Positions 57,371 to 64,000 of a stretch of DNA of 64,000 nt are shown here, piece by piece. The notes beneath the pieces were generated by a model. It had not been told where the DNA came from and searched no databases. It was given only the letters and a program-made list of their open reading frames with translations. The stretch comes from JAEULH01 sp963789785. GTDB lineage: Bacteria; Pseudomonadota; Alphaproteobacteria; Rhodospirillales; Defluviicoccaceae. The position numbers and the translations under genes are program-made. The stretch's first letter is position 1, and the number at the start of each line of letters is the position of its first letter. Location: the NCBI GenBank assembly GCA_963789785.1, contig CAWBNC010000044.1, positions 1 through 64,000 on the forward strand, read 5' to 3'.

Positions 57371-59459
57371 ATGGACAGCCGGTGGTCGGATGCGGACGCC
57401 GAAGCGGCGGTGGAGCGTTACACCAAGCAGGGGTTCGGGCTCGATCTCGCCTTGCGCACCTACACGACCCGCCTGCTCGGCGGCGAACCCAGGCTGGTCA
57501 TTCACGGCGGCGGCAACACCTCGGTCAAGACGGTCATGCGCGCCCTGAGGGGTGACGAGGTCGAGGTTCTGTGCGTGAAAGGGTCAGGCTGGGACATGGC
57601 GAGCATTGAGCCCGCCGGCCTGCCTGCCGTCCGTCTCGATGCGCTGCGCCCGCTCGCCGATCTCGACGCTCTCAGCGACGAGGCCATGGTCAATGCCCAG
57701 CGCGGCGCGCTGCTCGATGCCGCAGCGCCCAACCCCTCGGTCGAGACCCTGCTGCACGCCTTCCTGCCGCACACCTACATCGACCACACCCACGCCAACG
57801 CCGTCCTCGCCTTGACCGATCAACCCGATCCGGCGGCGCTGTGCCGCGAGGTCTTCGGCGAGACGATGGCGCTGATGCCCTATGTCATGCCGGGATTCGC
57901 CCTCGCCCGGCGCGCGATGGCCGCCTTCCGCGAGCAGCCGGGGGTCGACGGCATGATCCTGCTCCGCCACGGCATCTTCACCTTCGGCGAGAGCGCACGC
58001 GAAGCCTACGAGAGGATGATCGAGAAGGTCACCCTCGCCGAGAACAGGCTCGCGCGCGCCGGGCGGACGACCCTGGCTGGCGTTTCGGTCCATCGGCGCA
58101 AACCCAGATCCTTCGCGCCGATCCGCCTTCCCCGGCACCCGGCCGCTCCGGAGCGGGTCGCGCCGATCCTCCGCGGGCTCGGCGCCATCGCTGGCGAAGG
58201 CGGCCGCTACCGCCGGTGGATCCTCGCCTTTCGCACCTCGCCGCAGATCCTCGACTTCGTCAACGGCGGCGACCTCGCACGCTACAGCCAGCAGGGCACG
58301 GCAACGCCCGATCACGTCATCCGGACGAAACGCCTGCCCCTGATCACACCGCCCGCCGACGCCGACGAAATGGCCGGTTTCGCCGCCGGCGCGCGCGCCG
58401 CAATCGATGAATATCGGGCCGCCTATCACGACTACTTCGTCGCCAACAACGCTCGCCAGACGCCGGCCAAGACCGAGCTCGACCCGGTGCCGCGGGTGAT
58501 CCTGGTACCCGGTCTCGGCCTGTTCGGGATTGGCGCGTCGGCGGCCGCGGCGAACATCGCCGCCGATCTGGCCGAGACCAACGTCGAGGTGATCGGCGCC
58601 GCGGAACTGGTGGGCACCTTTACCGCCGTGTCCGAGGCCGAGGCCTTCGATATCGAGTACTGGTCGCTGGAACAGGCGAAGCTGGGCAAGGCGGCGGAGA
58701 AGCCGCTGGCGGGTCAGGTCGTCGTCATCACCGGCGGCGGCTCGGGAATCGGCGCGGCCTGCGCGCGCGCATTTCGCGCCGCCGGCGCCGAGATTTGCGT
58801 TCTCGATATCGACGCCGCGCGGGCCGAGGCCGTTATCGCGGACATCGGCGGACTGGCGCTCGGCTGCGACGTCACCCAGCACGAGGCGGTCGCCGCGGCG
58901 CTTCGCGCGCGTTGTCGTGCGCTTCGGCGGCGTCGACATCGTCGTCTCCAACGCCGGGCGCGCGTGGCAGGGGCGGATCGGCGAGATCGACGACAAGGCG
59001 CTGCGCGCGAGCTTCGAGCTGAACTTCTGGGCGCATCAGACCGTCGCGCGTGCGGCCGTCGGGATCATGGCGGCACAGGGCACCGGCGGCTGCCTGCTCT
59101 TCAACGCGTCGAAGCAGGCGATCAATCCGGGCGCCGATTTCGGCCCCTATGGCCTGCCCAAGGCGGCGATGCTGGCCCTGATGCGCCAGTATGCCGTCGA
59201 CTACGGCCGCGACGGCATCCGCGCCTGCGCCGTGAACGCCGATCGCATCCGCACCGGCCTGCTCGACGACAAGATGATCGCCGCCCGGGCCAAGGCGCGC
59301 GGGGTCAGCACGAAAACCTACATGTCCGGCAACCTACTTGGGCGTGAGGTGACGGCGGCGGACGTTGCCGACGCCTTTGTCCACCTCGCCCTTGCCGACA
59401 AGACCACCGCCGCGGTCCTGACCGTTGACGGCGGCAACATCGCCGCAAGTCTGCGCTGA
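57371..59459 (+). CDS. Bifunctional class II aldolase / short-chain dehydrogenase (one frameshift)
   Basis: About 696 residues. The N-terminal class II aldolase/adducin domain has RLVIHGGGNTSVKTVMRALR, the metal-binding HTHAN in TYIDHTHANAVLALTDQPD, and MILLRHGIFTFGESAREAYE. The C-terminal SDR domain has VVVITGGGSGIGAACARAFR, DIVVSNAGRAWQGRIGEIDD and catalytic YGLPKAAMLALMRQ. A frameshift near 58910 breaks the SDR part. The arrangement is that of rhamnulose-1-phosphate aldolase/alcohol dehydrogenases (RhaD/YtkK-like). No other sugar catabolic genes are nearby, so the substrate is open. Confidence 0.9.
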
Positions 59460-59652
59460 TCGGAAAACGCGCGAACGTCGCGCAGCGCTCGTGCGCGGTC
59501 ATGGCAATGGCAAAAAACTTGCTTTAATGTCGTCACAGGCTCGCGGGAATAACGCGTCTCGCGAACCCTCCGGAGCCGGCCGGCGCGATCACCAAGGTCG
59601 TCGAGAGTGCTGCCGGCGAGGTCCCGGCAGATCCTTTGGCGCAAGGGGGAAG

Positions 59653-60054
59653 ATGAAACAAATGAAACGGATGAAAGCACCGAAGCGCGCCGTCGTAGCA
59701 GGCGCTCTCGCGATCGCCGGATCGCTCGCCGGTCTTTCGGTCGCAACGGCGGCCGAGGTTGTGAGCTACCAGCTCGACGTTAAGCCGATCCTGGACAGTC
59801 GCTGCGTGTCCTGTCACAGCCCCGGCGGCGAGGGCTACAAGGCCAGCGGGCTCGACCTGACCAGTTACAAAGGACTGATGGCCGGGACAAAGCACGGGCC
59901 GATCATTGTCCCCGGCGAGCCGTTGGTCAGCAACCTCAACGTCCTTGTCGAGGGCCGCGCGAAGGTCCAGATGCCGCATAACCAGCGGCCGCTGCTCGCT
60001 GCCCAGACGAACATCCTACGCGAGTGGGTCAAGCAGGGCGCCAAAGACAACTGA
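59653..60054 (+). CDS. Exported c-type cytochrome-like protein
   Basis: 133 residues, intact. Signal peptide AVVAGALAIAGSLAGLSVAT before AAEVV. One haem-binding CVSCH in VKPILDSRCVSCHSPGGEG, and a likely axial Met in AKVQMPHNQRPLL. The layout resembles the small planctomycete-type cytochrome C domain. The position near petABC fits a role in respiration, but no partner can be named. GGGGGAAG precedes the ATG. Confidence 0.85.
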   Translation: MKQMKRMKAPKRAVVAGALAIAGSLAGLSVATAAEVVSYQLDVKPILDSRCVSCHSPGGEGYKASGLDLTSYKGLMAGTKHGPIIVPGEPLVSNLNVLVEGRAKVQMPHNQRPLLAAQTNILREWVKQGAKDN

Positions 60055-60133
60055 TCGTCTGCCGGGATGCCTTCGCCGGGCTTGAGCAGATCCGGGGGTG
60101 CCTGCTGTTGACGGCGCCCGGCGCGGGCTCGCG

Positions 60134-60713
60134 CTACTGCTTGATCGCCATATCCTCGATCGCGCTCTCGATCTTGTCGAGGTTGGCCTTTACCGCCGCC
60201 TTGTCCGCCTCAGGCGCATCCTGCGCGCCGATCGCCGACGTGCTTTCTTCCAACTGAGCCTTAAGCTGATCCTTCTGCTCCGTCGAAAGGTTCGGCGCGG
60301 TCTCGATCTGCTGGCGGACATCGGCCATCTTCTCGCGCCACTGCGGCTCCTCCGCCTCGATCTTGACCGCGGCGTAGGCCGCCGTGATCCGCTGGGCGAC
60401 GCGGCACCACTGCTCGCCGCTGGCGAACCCGTGCTGCCGCACGACCGCCTCCATCTCCTGGTAGGGGGCCGACTCGCGAACCTTCTCGGGTGGCGCGCAG
60501 GGATCGAGTATCGGCGCGCTCGTCCTCGCCGATGAGCTTGTCGAGCGCCTCCTGGTTCCGCTCCATGACCGGGCGGAGATCGCGCATGGTCGCGATGGTC
60601 GCCTCGATCTTCTGGTCGGTGAGGGGCGCGTCGGCCCCAGCGGACTCGTCGGCGCCAGCAACGGGCGAGAGAGACAGCGTGAGGGCGGCGGCAAGCGCGA
60701 ATAAGAATCTCAA
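60134..60713 (-). CDS. Periplasmic helical protein of unknown function (one frameshift)
   Basis: About 193 residues from a TTG at 60713 (GGGAG six bases upstream). Signal peptide LRFLFALAAALTLSLSPVAG. The mature protein is alpha-helical and charged: TDQKIEATIATMRDLRPVME, PYQEMEAVVRQHGFASGEQW, PQWREKMADVRQQIETAPNL. A frameshift near 60505. No recognised family. It is downstream of the petABC terminator on the same strand. Confidence 0.7.
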
Positions 60714-60776
60714 GTCATTCTCCCGTTCGAAGCAGCGCTGGTGCGCCAGACGACCTCTGTGTAGCGCCCTTGGCAC

Positions 60777-60805
60777 GAAGAAAAGGCCCCGGCAGCGCCG
60801 GGGCC
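60777..60805 (-). terminator. Intrinsic terminator after petC
   Basis: Perfect inverted repeat GGCCCCGGC (60785-60793) / GCCGGGGCC (60797-60805) with a three-base loop, followed on the minus strand by TTTTCTTC. It lies 35 bases after the petC stop and should end the petABC transcript. Confidence 0.85.
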
Positions 60806-60839
60806 GGTAATGGAAACTGGATGGCCGGTCGCGCCGCGG

Positions 60840-61621
60840 TCAATGCACGTCGGCCCAGATCTTTCTCTTAAGCGCATACAGGAACGCGGTCAAAACGACA
60901 AGGAACAGCAGAACCTTGATGCCGGTCTCCTTGCGCGTCTCGAGCGTCGGCTCGGCCGCCCAGGTCAGGAATGTCACGACGTCCGTCGCCTGCTGATCGA
61001 GCGTCGCCTCTGACCCGTCGCTGTAGCTGACGACCCCGTCGGATAACGGCGGCGGCATCGCGATCTGATGGCCCGGAAAATACTTGTTGTAGTACATCCC
61101 CGGCATCAGCTTCACATCGGCCGGCGGCGTCTCCTCGTAGCCGGTCAGCACAGCGTGGAGATAATCCGCGCCACCTTCGCGCGCCTTCTCGATCAGAGAC
61201 AGATCCGGCGGAAGGGCGCCGTTGTTGGCCGTGCGCGCCGCCTGCGGGTTCGGGAACGGCGAAACGAAACGATCCGCCGGTCTTGCCGGCCGCGTGAACG
61301 GCTCGCCGTCGTCGGTGCAACACGTGTTGACCTCATAGCGTCGCGGCAAGTGCCTCCACCTGATCCGGGCTCAGACCGATGCCGGTCAAGGCCCGATAGG
61401 AGACGAGGTCCATTCCATGGCAGCTCGAGCAGACCTGCTTGTAAACTTCAAGACCGCGCTGCGCCGAGGCCCGGTTGAAGCGTTCCGAAAATGCCGTGAA
61501 AGCTCCAGTCGACTTCCGGCGGCGCGACCGCTTCCGCGGCCTCTGCGCGCCCACCCCCTGCGGAAGCGACCAGAGAGAGGCAAAGAGCCAATGCCGCGAG
61601 GGCAGACGTCACCGGTCTCAT
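60840..61621 (-). CDS. petC: Cytochrome c1 of the bc1 complex (two frameshifts)
   Basis: Haem c subunit that passes electrons to cytochrome c. About 260 residues: signal peptide SALAALALCLSLVASAGGGR, then haem-binding QVCSSCHGMDLVSYRALTG, ALPPDLSLIEKAREGGADYL, MPGMYYNKYFPGHQIAMPPP (axial Met region) and the C-terminal anchor VLLFLVVLTAFLYALKRKIW. Frameshifts near 61510 and 61340. The ATG at 61621 overlaps the petB stop by four bases. Confidence 0.93.
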
Positions 61622-62887
61622 TCCGCAACTCCTCTTGCCGGCATGCCGGCGCCGCCCGGCGTTACCGCCGCACTGATGCTGGACGGCAACTGCCGCGGCT
61701 TCTCGAGATAGCTCAGCAGCGGCAGGATGATCAGAAAATGGGCGAAGTAGTACGCCGTCGCGATCTGCCCGATCCAGATCCACTGCCCCTCCGGCGGATG
61801 TCCGCCGGCAGCGCCGAGCACGAAGCAATCGACCAGGAACAGCCAGAAGAACTGGCGATACAAGGGGCGGAAGCGCGCGCTGCGCACCGGTGAGCGGTCC
61901 AGCCAAGGGAGGAACAGCAGGACGATGATCGAGCCGAACATCATGGTCACGCCGATAAGCTTGGCCGGGATGAACCAGATGTCGAAGGTGATCGCCCGCA
62001 GGATCGCGTAGAAGGGCAGGAAGTACCATTCCGGCACGATATGCGGCGGCGTGACCATCGGGTTGGCCTTGATGTAGTTGTCCGGCTCCCCGAAGAAATT
62101 CGGCGCGAAGAACACGAACCCCAGATAGACGATCAGGAAAACGCCGAGGCCAAACGCATCCTTGATCGTGTAGTAGGGCGTAAACGGGATCATGTCCTGC
62201 GGCCCCTTGACGTCGATGCCAAGCGGGTTGTTGGACTTGTGAACGTGCAGCGCCCAGAGGTGCAGGAAGACGAGGGCGAAGATGATGAACGGCAGGAGGT
62301 AGTGCAGCGCGTAGAACCGGTTGAGGGTCGGGTTGTCGACCGCGAAACCGCCCCACAGCCACGTGACGATGCTTTCGCCGACCAGCGGAATGGCGGAGAA
62401 CAGGTTGGTAATGACCGTTGCGCCCCAGAAGCTCATCTGCCCCCACGGCAGCACGTAGCCCATGAACGCCGTCGCCATCATCGCCAGAAGAATGAACACG
62501 CCGAGGATCCACAGCAGTTCCCGCGGCGGCTTGTAGGAGCCGTAGTACAGTCCGCGGAAGATGTGGATGTAGACGACGATGAAGAACATCGTCGCCCCGT
62601 TCATGTGCATGTAGCGCATCAGCCAGCCGTAGTTCACGTCGCGCATGATCCGCTCGACGCTTTCGAAGGCGTACCCCACATGCGCCGTGTAATGCATCGC
62701 CAAGAAAGATGCCGGTAAGGATCATAATCACCAGCGTGATCCCGGCCAGCGAGCCGAAATTCCACCAGTAGTTCAGATTTTTCGGCGTCGGATAATCGAC
62801 AAGATCGGCATCCATCATCGAGAAGATCGGCAGCCGGTTGTCGATCCAGGCGATGACCGGGTTCTTCCACGTCCTGTTTGCTTCCAT
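61618..62887 (-). CDS. petB: Cytochrome b of the bc1 complex (one frameshift)
   Basis: About 422 residues. The start at 62887 gives NPVIAWIDNRLPIFSMMDAD. Conserved blocks: YWWNFGSLAGITLVIMILTG, MRYMHMNGATMFFIVVYIHI (haem His), GYVLPWGQMSFWGATVITNL (Qo-site region), HYLLPFIIFALVFLHLWALH and the PEWY motif in HIVPEWYFLPFYAILRA. A frameshift near 62703 follows the first helix. Follows petA by 11 bases. Confidence 0.95.
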
Positions 62888-62898
62888 GACCCTTGCCC

Positions 62899-63453
62899 TC
62901 AGCCGATCTTGATGGTCTGTTCGTCGTCGAAGACGTAGGGCGGCACCGCCAGGTTGGCCGGCGCTGGGCCCTTCCGGATGCGGCCGGAGGTGTCATAGTG
63001 CGAACCGTGACACGGACAGAACCAGCCGCCGTAGTCCCCGCGCGGATCCGATGACTTCTGTCCGAGCGGTATGCAGCCAAGATGGGTACAGACGCCGACA
63101 ACAACCAGCCACTGCGGCTTCTGCACCCGCATCGAATCCGGCTGCGGGTCGACCAGCTGATTTAGAGGAACCGCTTCGGCCGCCTCGATTTCCTTGTCCG
63201 TGCGATGATCGATGAACACCGGTTTGCCGCGCCAGACGACCGTCAGCCGTTGGCCCACCTCGACCGGCGATAGATCGACGCCGGTGCTGGCCAGAGCCAG
63301 CGTATCCGCCGCGGGATTCATGCTGTCGATGAACGGCCATGCCGCCAGCGCGGCGCCGACCGCGGCCACGCTTCCCGTGGCGATCAGCAGGAAGTCGCGT
63401 CGCGTCACCTCATCATCGACAATTTCAGGAGAAGTCGATGCCGTATGTGCCAT
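62899..63453 (-). CDS. petA: Rieske iron-sulfur subunit of the bc1 complex
   Basis: 184 residues, intact. 2Fe-2S ligands in CTHLGCIPLG and FCPCHGSHYD. N-terminal twin-arginine motif TRRDFLLIATGSVAAVGAAL, a Tat-dependent membrane anchor, and DSMNPAADTLA typical of alphaproteobacterial Rieske proteins. GAGGAAAG precedes the ATG. First gene of the petABC operon. Confidence 0.97.
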   Translation of the reverse strand: MAHTASTSPEIVDDEVTRRDFLLIATGSVAAVGAALAAWPFIDSMNPAADTLALASTGVDLSPVEVGQRLTVVWRGKPVFIDHRTDKEIEAAEAVPLNQLVDPQPDSMRVQKPQWLVVVGVCTHLGCIPLGQKSSDPRGDYGGWFCPCHGSHYDTSGRIRKGPAPANLAVPPYVFDDEQTIKIG

Positions 63454-63804
63454 GAGCTTTCCTCGTATTATTTACTTCCGGGGGCAAGCCATCTTGCCGC
63501 GTGGTCGCCCCCTGATCGGACAGAGCCGCTGCTCCGCGCCGCGGCTTCGCCCGTCTTCCCCTGATCGCCGCGCGCGGCGGAAGCCGGTGCCATCGCAGAC
63601 CGTCTGTATCTTCGGCTGTCGGCACCGGCCAGTCCTCGAGCCGAGACCGCACATACCTTAGGATGAAACGGATCCGGCGGCTGGATATAGTTTAAAAAAG
63701 ACCTTCTAGAAAAGGCCGAATGCGTAGCCGCAATGGCGAAATCCCAAAGGTATTTCCGTAAGGTAGGTCAATGCGAAGCAAATGCAATCAGCACAGGTGC
63801 GGCG
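63454..63804. other. petA-trmL divergent intergenic region
   Basis: About 350 bases with no convincing gene. An A/T-rich stretch at 63685-63715 (TATAGTTTAAAAAAGACC) is a likely promoter area for petABC on the minus strand, with TATAT in its reverse complement. I see no clear regulator site. Confidence 0.5.
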
Positions 63805-64000
63805 ATGCGCCTCGCCCTTTATGAGCCGGACATTCCGCAGAATGCTGGGACGCTGATGCGGATGGCAGCCTGTCTCGGCCACGCGATCGACGTCATCGAG
63901 CCCTGCGGCTTCATCCTCGGCGAACGGCGCATGCGCCGCGCCGGCCTCGATTACCTCGATCGCGCACGCGCTGCAAACCTACCCGTCATGGTCGGCCTAT
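63805..64000 (+). CDS. trmL: tRNA 2'-O-methyltransferase TrmL, 5' part (cut by window end)
   Basis: SPOUT-class methyltransferase that modifies the wobble base of leucine tRNAs. The N-terminus MRLALYEPDIPQNAGTLMRM and ACLGHAIDVIEPCGFILGER are diagnostic. A frameshift near 63965 is likely: the family continuation (LQTYPSWSAY) is read in another frame. Only the first ~65 residues are in the window. Confidence 0.9.
   Translation, partial: MRLALYEPDIPQNAGTLMRMAACLGHAIDVIEPCGFILGERRMRRAGLDYLDRARAANLPVMVGL

Overview
The window is GC-rich chromosomal DNA (about two thirds GC by eye) from an alphaproteobacterium, most likely of the Rhodospirillales. Pointers are the carB-carA / yqeY-dnaG-rpoD block ending in a CAU tRNA, a trxB locus with an Lrp regulator on one side and a LsrB/VtlR-like LysR regulator on the other, a petABC cytochrome bc1 operon, and two promoters of the alphaproteobacterial EcfG stress type. 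Many genes, including essential ones (carB, dnaG, polA, petB, purC), carry one or more single-base frameshifts. Reading frame and homology resume at once after each, so I treat them as sequencing or assembly errors and give whole-gene spans.

Region by region. 0-14 kb: regulators, trxB, purC, greA, carAB, yqeY, dnaG, rpoD and a tRNA. 14-27 kb: a surface-glycan type cluster with an ELM1-family protein, two tandem sulfotransferases, a methyltransferase, a GT-B glycosyltransferase, three tandem duplicated family 2 glycosyltransferases, an MsbA-like ABC exporter, a secreted nuclease-like protein, a prepilin peptidase and another small glycosyltransferase. The 17.1-18.2 kb part is poorer in GC and looks acquired. 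27-43 kb: a large bidirectional sphingolipid locus. Its plus arm encodes a fatty acyl-AMP/acyl-ACP ligase, an NAD-dependent epimerase/reductase, an acyl carrier protein and serine palmitoyltransferase. Its minus arm encodes a sulfotransferase, a glycosyltransferase-like protein, a GNAT acyltransferase of bacterial ceramide synthase type, a MobA-like nucleotidyltransferase, a metallophosphoesterase, an LptF/LptG permease pair, a lipid (ceramide) kinase and a Tam41-like cytidylyltransferase. A second ELM1-family gene borders it.

43-64 kb: large catalase, lipase-like hydrolase, ABC ATPase, zinc-finger protein plus polA, CsbD stress protein, GH16 glucanase, O-methyltransferase, small membrane proteins, alcohol dehydrogenase, YqgE, peroxiredoxin, aldolase/dehydrogenase, a cytochrome-like protein, petABC and the start of trmL.

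The most interesting part is the sphingolipid locus. It seems to hold the route from fatty acid and serine to ceramide, then phosphorylation, possibly CDP activation, and a dedicated LptFG-type export pair, with a sulfotransferase in the same operon. A 28-base element containing ten-base-spaced GTAACA repeats occurs at both ends of this locus (25 of 28 bases identical), which suggests shared control. katE and the csbD-like gene each have a perfect GGAAC-N16-CGTT promoter, placing them in the general stress regulon.
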